A stretch of DNA of 64,000 nt from NCBI RefSeq assembly GCF_963966145.1, contig NC_091048.1, positions 28,396,001 through 28,460,000 on the forward strand, read 5' to 3'. The translations under genes were made by a program, and so were the position numbers. The number at the start of each line of letters is the position of its first letter. The stretch's first letter is position 1. Of this stretch, positions 46,981-59,600 are shown one piece after another. The notes beneath the pieces are model-generated. The model did not search any database and was not told the DNA's origin. It worked only from the letters and a program-made list of their open reading frames with translations. This DNA comes from Tenebrio molitor (Eukaryota; Arthropoda; Insecta; Coleoptera; Tenebrionidae).

Positions 46981-47299
46981 TCTCTGATTATTGTAATATT
47001 TGTAACATCTCTTGTCGTTGTTTATTCGATATATTATGTCATAACAGGTAGGTGAATTCCAGATACGTCCTTATCAGTTTTATCAACGCACTAACAGATC
47101 GAATGTACTCGGGAAGAGTGCAACAAACAAATTTATCACACCAAATTTACGAGTACTTAGAATCACGAACGATCATTTATTGGAAAGAATTAATTCGATC
47201 TAAAAACACTAAATTACGATATTTCTCCGATTCGCGTTGCGTTGCGTAATGTCGAGGATTCAACAAATTCCAATAAAAACAAAAAATTGAACTTTGTCC

Positions 47300-48375
47300 A
47301 TTGAACTGTATTCAAAATATATTTATTGATTGTGTTACGTCACGCTTCCCCAACGGATATGTTATGTTTACTTTGTAAATCACGTCGATACGTGGTACAA
47401 ATGAGTCTGACTTATGTTGCGTTGCGTAATATAAAGGACTCCAATAGAATAAAAAATTCTAATTTAATTCAATCCTCATCAAGCTGTAGATATTATTGAT
47501 TTTGTTACGTTGCGTTGCGTCACGTGTAGCATCCAAAAAATTGCAATAAGAACAAGAAACATTGCATTTTGATTGTAAACCACGGTACAAATGACATTTG
47601 TCTGTCTTGTGTTGCGTTGTGTTATGTCGAGGACCAAAAATTATAATAAAAAAAGACACATTCAAATTTTCATTGTTGTTATCAAACTGTATGCTATTGA
47701 TTGTGTTACGTTGCGTTGCGTCACGTGTAGCGTCCAAAGAATTCCCAATAAGAACAAGAAACAAGGATTGTCACTAAACTCTACTGTTGGTTGTATTGCG
47801 TTACGTAACGTATCCGCAACGGATATGTTAAGTTTACATTGTAAATCACGTCGATACGTGAGTCTGACTTATGTTGCGTTGCGTAATGTAAAGGACGCCA
47901 ATACAATAAAAAATTCTAATTTAATTCAATCGTCATCAAACTGTACCTACTATTGATTTTGTTACGTTGCGTTGCGTCACGTGTAACGTCCAAAAAATTG
48001 CAATAAGGAGAAGAAACATTACATTTTGATTGTCATTAAATTCTACTGCAGGTCGTATCGCGTTACGTAACGTTTCCGCAACGGATATGTTAAGTTTACT
48101 TTGTAAATCACGGTACAAATAGGATTTGTCCGTCTTGTGTTGCGTTGCGTTATGTCGAGAATCAAAAATTATAATAAAAAAAGACACATTCAAATTTTCA
48201 TTCTGTTGTCATCGAACTGTATGCTATTGATTGTGTTACGTTGCGTTGCGTCACGTGTAGCATCCAAAAAATTCCCAATAAGAACAAGAAACAAAGATTG
48301 TCACTAAACTCTACTGTTGGTTGTATTGCGTTACGCAACGTATCCGCAACGGATACGTGATACGTTAAGTCAACC
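47300..48375. repeat. Higher-order repeat rich in GTTACGT/CACGTG
   Basis: Two long blocks begin at about 47406 and 47871 with 'gtctgacttatgttgcgttg'. Inside are recurrent 'gttacgttgcgttgcgtcac' followed by 'gtg' (about 47503, 47705, 47961 and 48235). Palindromes 'gttacgtaacg' and 'ccgcaacggatatgttaag' also recur. The CACGTG E-box appears in each 'gcgtcacgtg'. Several short frames on both strands come from the repeat and are not genes. Confidence 0.75.
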
Positions 48376-49415
48376 CGGAAACGTCGTCCTTGCTGGAAAA
48401 TTGGCTCAGGTGACTAACAAAAGCCACATCCAGATGTGCAGACAGATAATTTTTATTTGCCGGAGATAAGAGCGTCTATTTTAAGCGTATTGATTTGTAC
48501 GTTACGTAACGTCTTGTTGACAAGAATTGAGGAACGTCCAGAATTTAAAACACAGGATTGCTTGTAATTGTTTATTCAATTGTGATCCGTTACGGTAATT
48601 TATAAGTAGCGGCGGCCCACTCATTTGTTTCTCTACGTTACATTATGTAAATAGAAAGGTCCACCTTAAGGCAAATCACAAGGCTGCGGAGAAAATAAGA
48701 TGCAAGATCAAGCAACGACCTGCGACAGAATTTGCATTGATTTTTCTGGTGATTGTCAAGCTTGCGTTGCGTACAAATTGCAAGTAAAGTTACGTTGCGG
48801 TAAGTGTTGTGCGAGATGGACGAAATGATCGATTTTATGGTTTTTAATCGAAAAAAACGCAGTTCGCTCTGATTTATGACTCACCTTTGTGTTGTGTTTT
48901 ATGACCAACGTGTAATAAAATGTGTGATGCAAATATTTTCACTCATAAAACATCACTTGTCACTTGTCATTTGTGGTCGGCCGTTAATCATCGCCATATT
49001 CAAATTAGGCGACACATCAAGTTTGTAAATCATGAAGTAGTTATATTAAATGGAATTATGTTTTGACAGTTAAAAGACCGTAAAATGTGAATTTACAGTT
49101 GTGACGAAAAAAATTGTTAGTTTATTGTGACACACTGTATATTGTTAAATGAATTGATTGTGGCGAGAATAGTGTTTGTGTGAGTCAAAACTAGATGAAT
49201 GGAGTTGAATGTCATAATAAAGCAATATACCAAGTGATCCACAAAATTTTTTCATTTAGTGAAAGAAGATAAGAAAAAATTGAAAAAAAGAACTTAAAAC
49301 ATTGTCCAAAATGACCGAATTTGCTTGAAAATTCCAAAGATTTGAACATGTTTTGTTTATTTCGGTTCTATCGGAAATGACCTTAACTTTACGTATTACT
49401 TAGCTGTTATTATTA
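48376..49415. other. Intergenic, no gene seen
   Basis: AT-rich sequence with further isolated 'gttacgtaacg' and 'acgttgcgg' elements related to the preceding array. No coding potential recognised. Confidence 0.5.
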
Positions 49416-49416
49416 T

Positions 49417-49920
49417 TTGGTGGTACCAGATCCTAGTACTACATCTTTTAGTTAAAAAACAAACAATTTGAACCTGCCTAATAATCTGACATTTTGGCTC
49501 CTCTCGAGAAAGGCTTTGGACATAACAATAGATAACTTTTCTATTTGATGGTACTAGATCCTAGTACTACATTTTTTCCCTAAAAGCGACAAATTTTAAC
49601 CTGATAACATCGACCTTTTGACTCCTTTCGAGTTAGACTTTGGATATATGTACTCTCCTTCTTGGTGGTACCAGATCCTGGTACTCTGGTACTACATCTT
49701 TTCTTTTAAAAACAAACAATTTGCACCTGGATAATATTTTACACCGACATTTTGACTCATCTCTAGACAACATTTCTATTTGATGGTACCAAATCCTAGT
49801 AGGTAGGTACTACATTTTTTCACTAAAAACGAAAATTTTTAACCCGACCAATATCGACGTTTCGAGTTGGACTTCGGAAATACTTTTATTCTTGGTGGTA
49901 CCAGATCCTGGTACCGTAAC
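49417..49920. repeat. Five-unit array carrying the palindrome GGTACCAGATCCTGGTACC
   Basis: GGTAC(C/T)A(G/A)ATCCT(A/G)GTA occurs at about 49422, 49550, 49667, 49785 and 49897, with spacings of 128, 117, 118 and 112 bp. The best copy (49897) is a palindrome with 8-bp arms and a 3-bp spacer. Between them are diverged shared sequences with 'ttttgactcctctcgag' and 'aaacaatttgaacctg'. Confidence 0.8.
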
Positions 49921-52367
49921 ATGTTCGTTCAAACGTTGTTATCTTTTTTTATTGCTCAATTTAATTTGTTTTTCCTTTAAATGTGCTATAAAAACTAGAT
50001 AGAGAACCGAATGAGCATCACCATTACGATAAGAATTCTGGTACCATTGACAAAAAATTCGGTTTTGAAGAAGATCCGAGTGATAAATCGGTACGACCAG
50101 TTTTTACGACCATAATTAACATCTCCAGAGAAAACATTTACGAAGTGTGATGCAGGAAGACAATAATTTGTCTTTTAATCTGTGGAAATTCTTTCAAAAA
50201 TTATTGTCGGCTAGTACCAAATTAAAAACCATTTTAGATACCTCCGGTAACACGATATTTCGTGTTTCTCGTTTTATGTGTTTATTTAACGCTTTTCTGC
50301 AAAATCCATCGGTCGATCGGCCACCAATCCCGCCGGATTTGCGCCGTCGTAAAAAGCTTGTACGGAGGAATTGCACAGATTAGCGAAAAAGTGCTAAACA
50401 GAGGTCAAGTTCGTGGTCGTCCACGAGAGATCCGTTGGGCCCAAATCTGGCGGTAAGTGCGCCAATTAGGCGCGAGAGGAGAGTGTTTGCGTTGACGGCC
50501 TCAAGTTCAAGGTGATTCGTTGGCATTTGCTATCAAATTGCAAGGAGCGATATGCATTGAACGGTTGCAGTGGTCGCCGCCACCATTTCGATGGTTCTTT
50601 TCCAAGACCGGATTGTTAATTGGCGAGATGATTTCGGCCGGCCGGTCGCACCTCCACCTCTTCGCTTATAAGAATCAGTCTTTCGGGTGCGAAACGCATT
50701 TGTGTGTTTGATTGTCGGCCAGTGAGGTTGTGAATGTGCCCCAGAAGACGACCGCAGAGAGGTTTGTGCGTGTGTGTGACTACGGGGCGGACCCGAGACG
50801 CAAGTAAGTTTTTCGAAAATTTTCGCCGGTTTTTGGAAAGCTGAAAAAGAGAATTTTTGAAAAAAATACGATTTTTTTTGGACGCATCAAACTAGAGCGA
50901 GCCGCTCTAGATTTTTTTCGAAAAAATTCCAAATCAGGAATTTTGGAAAAGTGTGATTTGTGTGGTTAAACACTTCAGGTTTTGCACCCAAGACGGCTTT
51001 AAATGCTAATGCGCACGGTCCCATTAGCGTGGGTTCCTCCATTTTTCATCCTGATTTATTGAGTGTTTAAATTAAACCAGCAAAAAATAGATATCCACCT
51101 TAATTATGAAGATGTTCGCTTTTTTTGCTTTCTTCATCTCTTCAAGGTCCACCAGTTCCGAGATTAAATGTTGCGGTTTGAAGTCATTTTTTTTTTTTCA
51201 AAAACTGATCTCTCAATCTCTCCACACTGTATATTTCAAGTCAAACAAATGAACAGCGTCTCGGGCAGTTTTTACAAAGGTGCAGTCTCATTTCTTTCCC
51301 TTTTGGGCTTGACCCTGAAGTGTTTACCGAAAAAATTGTCGATTTTGAAATTTTGAATTTTATTTTGAAAAATTTGCACACGTCAAAAATATTTCTCCAA
51401 AAATTCTAGTCCTCGGCAAGACAGATTAATTGGTGTAAAAGTTGACCAATTGCACTATTTTTATCATCATTTTGCGAATCCACTCTGTATATTTTAGATT
51501 AAAAAAATTAACTACGCTTAAGCTAGTTCTGACAAAGTGGTTTCGTTTGTTTCCGCGCTTGTTTGTACTTGACCCTGACATCTTCAACCGGAAAATCAGG
51601 ATTAAAACGTTCGTATTAAAAATTCCATATTTTGAAAATTTTTAAACATAAAGTATTTTTCGAAAAATCTCACTGCTTGGCTTATTTTTCTTTACCTTTT
51701 CCACCAATTTCACCAGTATTAATTGACGTAAAATGACCAATACGAATCATTTTTATACATTTTTCAAAAATCTGAGTGTTTATGTGGTCACTGTATATAT
51801 TTTAAATCAAAAAAATCGAACAGCGTATGAATTAATTTTTATAAAGAAATAATTTCTTGCTCCACTCACTTCGGCTTTTTCAAGAAGTGACATTCGAAAA
51901 AACAAAATATACGTATCCACTGTGTATATGTCAAATCGAAAATAAAAACTGTATTACAGATTATGTAAAGACGTAAGCTCTTTCCTTTTCCCAGTCGAGC
52001 GCACTTGACCTTGTAATTTCTAACTCAAAAATCTATTTGACATTCAGATTCAAAATTTTGACATTATTTCGAAAATTTCCAAAAAATTCATTTCATTCAT
52101 TTTTACTTTTAGAGCTTCCCAAATTCTCTCAAATATCAAAACAAACTAGAATTAATTTTGACCAACACCAATCCATTTTTTTTCAAAAATTTGAGCATTC
52201 ACGTGTCCACTGTGTATATTTCGCTGTCAAAATCGAGTAGTCGGTCACAAAGGAGTAGTCATGTCGTTTCTTTTCTTAACTGAAAAATATTCAACAAAAA
52301 AATCCAAACCGCAAATGTTCTGGAAATTCTAAATTTGGAATTTTGAAAAAATAAATTTAACCCAAAA
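49921..52367. repeat. Intergenic / putative Cht10 5' intron with degenerate repeats
   Basis: From about 51170, units of very roughly 120-310 bp share 'tccactctgtatatttcaaa' plus an A-rich tract and a 'gacctt' element (near 51218, 51480, 51788, 51910, 52205 and again 52998). A donor-like CGCAAGTAAGT at about 50800 follows a stretch that could be a 5' UTR exon. A TTATAAGA occurs at about 50666. No coding gene is supported. Confidence 0.45.
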
Positions 52368-52878
52368 TACAGGGTGATTTTGAAAGTTGTGCAGATAATT
52401 TAATCACAAGCTAATGGCTTCATGTAGAACTCGGAAAAAATATTTAAAAAATTCTATGTCAAAAAATAAAATGACATTTATTTTTTGAGCTACAATTTTT
52501 TTTTATTGCTTTTAGTTTTCTACGTTGTCCTATAACCTCGGCACATTTTAAAAATACACTCCTGTATATCATGTTTTATAAAATGTACGCCACTGCGAAG
52601 TAACCTATAGGAAATATGCTTTAAAACAAGGAAACCGCATTGGTGTACGTTTTATAAAATATGATATACAGGGTGTATTTTTAAAATGTGCCGAAATTTT
52701 ACCTACGAGGTTGTTTGACAACGTAGAAGACTAAAAGCAATTTAAAAAAAATTGTAGTTCAAAAAATAAATGTCATTTTATTTTTTGACATAGAATTTTT
52801 AAACATTTTTTCCGAGTTCTACATGACGCCAGTAGCTCGTGATTAAAATATCTGCACAACTTTCAAAATCACCCTGTA
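52368..52878. mobile_element. Long foldback element, arms about 210 bp
   Basis: The element begins 'tacagggtgattttgaaagt' and ends with the reverse complement 'actttcaaaatcaccctgta'. The complementarity continues inward for about 210 bp per arm with few mismatches, through 'ctacgttgtc' / 'gacaacgtag' and a second 'ccctgtatatcat' / 'atgatatacaggg' pair. The central loop is about 70-90 bp. There is no coding potential. A transcript crossing it would fold into a long double-stranded hairpin. Confidence 0.85.
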
Positions 52879-53599
52879 TATTCCCAAAAGCACGCGTTCC
52901 TTTTATCTTCTTCACTGGAGCAAGACCAAAAGAACAAAATCACTTTCGCCTTTTAGTGTTTTTAAAACCAGTCGCAATAAAAATATGTATTTAATGTCCA
53001 CTCTGTATATCTTCAAAATTTTTCAAAAACGTGCTTTGAATTCGTCAAACCTCCTTGTCCTTGACCTTGAAAATTCCCAATTGATTAAAAAATATCTCCC
53101 GGGCCGAACAGTACCAAAGAGTACCACGAGCCTCCGCAGACAATGGTACAAAATTCGTAGAATGTAAAGCAGACAGCCGTCAGCTCCGGCATCACTCTGG
53201 GCATTTATCACCTCTCCTGCTGTTAGAATATCATTACCACCGTTCAGGAGCAATGAACCTTTTGTTGTCGAGATTATGTCGTCCGATCAAATTATGACTC
53301 GCCGCCAAGATCCGACCGGCATTCCGTCCGTCACCTCAGCCGACGACCCCACCGCAACAACTCCTCGCGTGGGCCAACCCCAGCCCCATCCCACCCCATT
53401 ACTCACTCCGAATGAATCAATGCGAAAAATTGCAACACCAGACGACGATCGTCTCTTTATCTTTGACTAATTCCAAGCCCGTCGGACCCCGACAGGAATT
53501 CTAATGACTCCTTTGTGCCTCGACTTTTATAAATATTGGTCAGTGGCACGCACGTTTGTTCTTCATTGTCGCCGTCAATGCTGACCGTGTCTCTTCTAG
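52879..53599. other. Intergenic / putative Cht10 5' intron
   Basis: No gene supported. A 64-codon frame at 53276-53470 is P/T-rich and not recognisable. The end of the stretch ('gaccgtgtctcttctag') is a good splice acceptor feeding the Cht10 leader exon. Confidence 0.4.
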
Positions 53600-53674
53600 G
53601 GGGAGAACGCAAGACTGCTGGTGTGCCTCGTCCGCAACAGACCACCTATGCGCCTCTAACTTCCTCAAATTAAA
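53600..53674 (+). other. Cht10 5' UTR part of first coding exon
   Basis: A pyrimidine-rich acceptor ('ctcttctag') ends at 53599. The 75 bases after it lead without stop conflict to the ATG at 53675. This implies a further non-coding exon upstream; the candidate donor at about 50800 would give a 2.8-kb intron. Inferred only. Confidence 0.4.
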
Positions 53675-56600
53675 ATGGAGCTCCTGCACCTCACCGTAAG
53701 TACCACAATTTGAATAATTTATTCGATTCTGTGCATAGTTTCGCGAGTTCAACGAATCTCCGCGCGGGAACCACTCGCCTGGCTTTTCGAATTTGCCGCC
53801 GAACCCTCGCCCACTCGCTCATTATCCAGGCATCATAACGGTACCACCTGGGGCATGCAAATGCCGCCGGTTTGTGCGAAACCAAAACGAGTTAAATGTC
53901 CCCAGAAGACAACACCGAAACGCTGTGGGCGGCATCGGAATTTCGCCTCGCCGCAACGACGTGAATCACCGTTTCGTAACTCGCTCCAGGGGGCTTCAAA
54001 TAAATAAACAAATAACGAGTGTGTGCGGTTTGCCGCCGCCTAATCTGCATCAAAATCCCAATCCAAATCAGTTTTGGACAACAAATGTCACTTTACAGCC
54101 GGACGCGTATGCAACCAGCAATACACAAACATTTTAAATTCCGTCGTTGAGTAGGCAACCAAGTATACACCGGTGTGTTACAGTTGTGTGCGTTACTGGT
54201 GTTGCTCACCCCCACCGAAGAACGAGTGACGAGACGTCACGTCCCTGAAGAGGGATCGACACGGACGAAACGTGCCCACATCCCTCCCCTCTCATCGCCG
54301 TCTTTTCGTCGAGACGCCGTCGAGAGTCCACCGGAAGTGTCTGAGATCTCGGACAGACATGCCGCTTACACAAATCGTGATCAGTACGGTACTAGGTCTT
54401 TGCCGCTCCGTACAGCCGTCGAGAGAGTCCCAGATTTGTAAGTCCCGCCCCCCACGCGACCCCCTTGATAATTTTTTTTGTAGGATCGAGGACTCGATCC
54501 GAGTACCTTTGCGAGACGCCGTCGAGAAGCGACCGCCCCCGGACGAACCCGACGACGTCGACGATTTCGAGTTGGACAACAATGAGTACCAATTCTACTA
54601 CTACCCCCCACGTGTCAGTCTCTACACCCCGATCCAGTACTTCAGAGATTTGATCAGCGAGCAGTACGTCTCGGTACCGTACAGGATCGATAACGTGTCT
54701 CAGCAGCTGATTCGCTACCCGGCACGTGGGCGGAGTCTCTTCGGGGACAACCCCTTTTTGAGAGGGAGACACTCGGAGATTGTCGAGACGGTGTACGACC
54801 CCAGGGAGGAGCAAGACCGCGTGGTGTGCTACGTCCAAGCCGCTGCGACCTATCGGAAGGAACCTTTGTCCTTCAGTCCTGAGGATCTGGATCCTTACGC
54901 GTGCACCCACGTGATCTACGCTTTCGCGTCGATCGACCCCCACACCTTCAACATGATCTCCAATGACGACGAGTTCGATATTATCCAAGGGGGGTACCGG
55001 TCGGTGACGGGTCTCAAGAGACTCAACCCCAAGCTCAAAGTGTTGATTTCTGTGGGGGAGGGGCGCCAGGACGGGTCCCACCGCTTCAGCAGCATGGTCT
55101 CTAGTGCCAACAGAAGACGCGAGTTCATCAGGTCCGCGATTGGGTTGATCAAGCAGTACAACTTCGACGGGATGGACATCCACTGGGAGTACCCGGGAGC
55201 GGAGGAGCTTGGAGGGCAACTGAGCGACAAGGAGTACCTCAACTTGTTCTTGGAGGAACTCTCCGAGATCTTCAAGCCTCGGGGGTGGTTGCTCTCGATC
55301 GCGGTCCCAGCGTCGCGGTTCAGGGTCGAGGACGGGTTCAACCCCCAGCGTCTGGGGAGTCTTGTAGACTTCGTGAATCTCCAAGCTTTCGATTTCCACC
55401 GGGAGAGGGACCCCGTGGCGGACCACCACTCCAATCTCTACCCCCGCCCCCACGACAACGGCCTCGACTTGTTCCTCAGCGTGGACTACGCGGTCAAGTT
55501 CTGGATCAAGAAGGGACTCCCCAAGTCGAAGATTATCGTGGGGATTCCCTTTTTCGGCCGCTCGTTCACCCTCCAGTACAGCAACGAGACGCAAGAGGGG
55601 GCTGCGATCAAAGGTCCAGGGCGGGAAGGGTTCTACACCCAAAACCCAGGCTACTTGGCGTACTTCGAAATCTGCGACATGTTGCTGAACGAGGGGTGGC
55701 ACAAAGGGGTGGACGAAGCGGGGGCGCCCTACATGGTCTACGGGGACCAATGGGTGGGGTACGACGACGCCGAGAGCGTCGAACGAAAGGTAAGGGTTTG
55801 GTCTTGAACGGCAGCATCAAGTGCGTGGTGGTTCCCCAGGTGAACTACGTCCAAGAGATGAACCTCGGGGGCGTGTTCGTTTGGGCCGCCGATCTGGACG
55901 ACTTCAAGGGAGTGTGCGGGGTCAAGTGGCCCCTCCTCAGCACCATCAACCGCCACCTCAGAGGTAAAAACCTCCACTTGGGTCTCTCCAATCTGACAGT
56001 TTGATTAGGTAACGAGTTACTCCCGTTGCAACAACACACCGACGCCCCCACCAAGCCCTACGGCACCTGTCGCTCCGAGGGTCTCTTCACCGACCCCAGA
56101 AACTGCGCCGCCTACTACATCTGCAGGTCGGGCCTCAGCTACCACCTCTCGTGCGCCGACAACATGATGTTCGACCCCGCCAACGGGAGGTGCGAATTCA
56201 GCTTGGGGGAGAAGTGCAGACCTGGGCAAATCATGCAGGTGCCCAACTCCCTGAGACTCTTTGACCATCTCCTCAAAGCCGAAGCCCCGAAGGACGACAG
56301 ACCTAAGGTTTGCCCCCCCAAAACCGAGACACTCCTTTCCAACTCGTCTTCTTCTAGGTGGTCTGCTACATGACCAACTGGGCCTTCTACCGCAAAGGCG
56401 AAGGAAAATTCGTGCCGGAGCACATCGACCAGAGGCTCTGCACCCACGTGATCTACGCCTTCGCCAGTCTGGATCCCGACAAGCTCCTCCTGAAGGAGTT
56501 CGACCCTTGGGCCGACCTGGACAACAGTAATACTCCCCCCTTTGACTTCCAACCCTTCTAACTCCGCTCTTCTAGATCTGTACGAAAGAGTCACGTCTTT

Positions 56601-59600
56601 CCAAGACACCAAAGTGCTGTTGTCCTTGGGGGGCTGGACCGACTCCGCCGGTGACAAGTACTCTCGACTGGTGGGCGACGGATCGGCGCGCCGCAGATTC
56701 GTCATAGGGGTGGTCAGTTTCCTGCGCCGCCACCATTTCAGAGGCTTGCACTTCGACTGGAACTACCCGGTCTGCTGGCAGAGCAACTGCAAGAAAGGAG
56801 CGTCTTCTGACAAGCCGAACTTCACCAAACTGATCCAGGTAGGCTTGGTAGACTTACACAGATGACAACTCTTCTATTCTGTCAATTTAGGAGTTGCGTC
56901 GCGAGTTTGACAAGCAGAAGCCTCCCATGATCCTAGCAGCAGCAATTTCTGGTTACAAAGAAGTCATAGATGTGGCGTACGATCTGCAGTCGCTTGGTGG
57001 CGCTCTAGATTTTATGTCGGTGATGACGTACGACTACCATGGGGCGTGGGAGCGGCAGACGGGTCACGTGAGCCCGTTGTACCATCGGCAAGGGGACAAG
57101 TACCCCCAGTACAACACGGTGAGTCTGAATTTCGATTCTAGATGGTCTAGATTCTAGCGCATTCTTCTAGAACTACACCATGGAGTATTTGGTGGCGAAA
57201 GGAGCCCCCAGAGAGAAACTCCTCGTCGGGATTCCCTTCTACGGCCAGAGTTTCACCTTGTCCAAGACTAACAACCACGGGCAAGGTGTCCCTAGCGCTG
57301 GTCCCGGTGAAGCCGGTGAATACACCAAGCAACCAGGCATGTTGGCCTACTACGAGATCTGCGCCAGAATCAGAAACCAGCGCTGGATCGTCACTCCGGA
57401 TAGTACCGGTGCTACTGGACCTTTCGCCTACCATGGAGAACAATGGGTGGGTTTCGAAGACGTCACCTCCGTTCGCAAGAAAGCCAGTTACATCAAGTCC
57501 AGCGGGTTTGGAGGCGCCATCGCTTGGACCATCGATTTGGACGACTTCTCCAATCGCTGCTGCGGTGGTTCCTTCCCCTTGCTCAGAAGCTTGAATCGTG
57601 GATTGGGCTTGATCCCCGACACTCCATCCAGGGAGGATTGTACCAAACCCCCTGAACCTGTGACCCCCGCGCCGCCTCAAACCACAACGGGAGTAGACAC
57701 TGGAGCGTCTAGTACCGAGCATATGCATCCAGAGTGGACCAAGCCCACCACCAAACCCACCACTAGTAGTTGGTGGTCGACCACGACGAGTCCTTGGTGG
57801 ACCACCACCACCACTAGAAGAACCACGACGACCAGGAGGACCACAACTACGAGACGTACCACCACCACCAGGCCCTCCACCACAACTACCTCCTGGCCCA
57901 CCCACGCAACAACCATCCCGCCCCCAGCTGTTGTCATGCCTGAAGTCGACAAACCCCCGCAGCCGTGCGAACCCGGGCAGTACCTTCCAGATCCTCAAAA
58001 CTGCAACGCCTACTACAGGTGTGTCCTGGGAGAGTTGCGCAAGCAGTACTGCGCAGGAGGTCTTCACTGGAACAAAGAACGCAAAGTCTGTGACTGGCCC
58101 AAAGAAGCCAAGTGCCAAGAACACAAACGTAAGTACTAGAGGTACCACCTAGACTCTTCTCAGTACCACTTGGTTTGCAGCTGGTCACAAACCAACGACT
58201 CCTTCGTGGCAAAAACCCACGACTACTTCTTGGCAAAAACCCACAACTACTTCTTGGCAAAGACCCACAACTACTTCTTGGCAAAAACCCACAACTACTT
58301 CTTGGCAAAGACCTACCACGAGACCCCCGTACCGACCCACCACCACCAGCCACTGGCAAACCAAGACGACTAGTACCCCTCGGCCTACCACTACTAGTGG
58401 TACTACTTCTTCGCAACTGGTCAACGATAAGTGCAGTCCAGGCCAGTACTACCCCCACGAGTCGTGCTCCAGCTTTTACGTTTGCGTAAATGGTCATCTA
58501 GTACCGCAGAATTGTGCCCCAGGTCTACACTACAACACCCAAGAGCACATGTGCGACTGGAAGTACAAGGTCAAGTGTGTGGGGCGCAAGGAGTTGGCCC
58601 AGATGTACCAACTCCCAAAAATGAGTTTTGGTAAGTGTTGCTAAAAATTTTGACGGGATCATGATTGACGATTTTTTAGATCATCCACAACCCTATTCCG
58701 CTTGTGGCGAAAACGCCTTCGCTGCCTACCCTAAAGACTGCACCCGGTACTTGCACTGCCTTTGGGGCAAGTATGAAGTGTTCAATTGTGCCCCAGGTCT
58801 ACACTGGTCTAATGTAAGTACCCAGACAAGTGACGATCAAAGTGTATATTTTTTGTACAGGAGAGACAAATCTGTGACTGGCCGGAGAAAGCCAAGTGCG
58901 ATGGTACCAGCAGCATCAGCGTTGCAGAGATTGCAACTATGAAACCCACGGAAGCTCCAGTTCACTCCAGTACTGAGTCTGGCAGTACCCCGCCTTCTAG
59001 TACCAGCAGGAAGCCGCCCACCAGTACGAGTTATCCGGAGTGGCAACCCACCGAGTGGCACCCACCCATTCCTCCAACTTCCGAGAAGCCCCCACTCCCG
59101 GAACCACTCAAACCCCAATCAGGGTACTTCAAGATTGTTTGCTACTTCACCAACTGGGCCTGGTACCGCAAAGGAATCGGACGGTACCTCCCCGAAGACA
59201 TCGATCCAGACCTCTGCACCCACATCGTCTACGGCTTCGCCGTTTTGGACTTCGAGAAGCTGATAGTGAAGGCGCATGACTCTTGGGCAGACTTCGACAA
59301 CCGTAAAACTCCCAAAACTCTACTCCCCCACCTAACTCCTGTTTTCCAGAGTTCTACAAGCGAGTCACTGGGTACAAAGCCAAAGGAGTGAAAGTGTCTC
59401 TGGCTCTCGGGGGTTGGAACGACTCCCAAGGCGACAAGTACTCCCGTTTGGTCAACAATCCAGCCGCCAGAGCCAGGTTTATCAAGCACGTCCTGGAGTT
59501 CCTGGAGAAATGGGACTTCGACGGTTTGGACCTGGACTGGGAGTACCCCAAGTGCTGGCAAGTCGACTGCAAGAAGGGTCCAGACTCGGACAAACAGGCT

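Noticed and set aside
47300..48375. CRISPR-like spacing of repeats
   Set aside because: Repeats are of unequal length and spacing in an animal genome; there are no identical short repeats with unique spacers and no cas genes.
50660..50810. TATA box and TCAGTC as the Cht10 promoter
   Set aside because: The TTATAAGA at 50666 is only about 10 bp from TCAGTC, not 30, and nothing links this stretch to Cht10 except a plausible donor; kept as a possibility in the region note only.
54175..54441. Cht10 beginning at 54175
   Set aside because: That codon is GTG and a splice acceptor lies at 54183; the upstream ATG exon at 53675 explains the start better.
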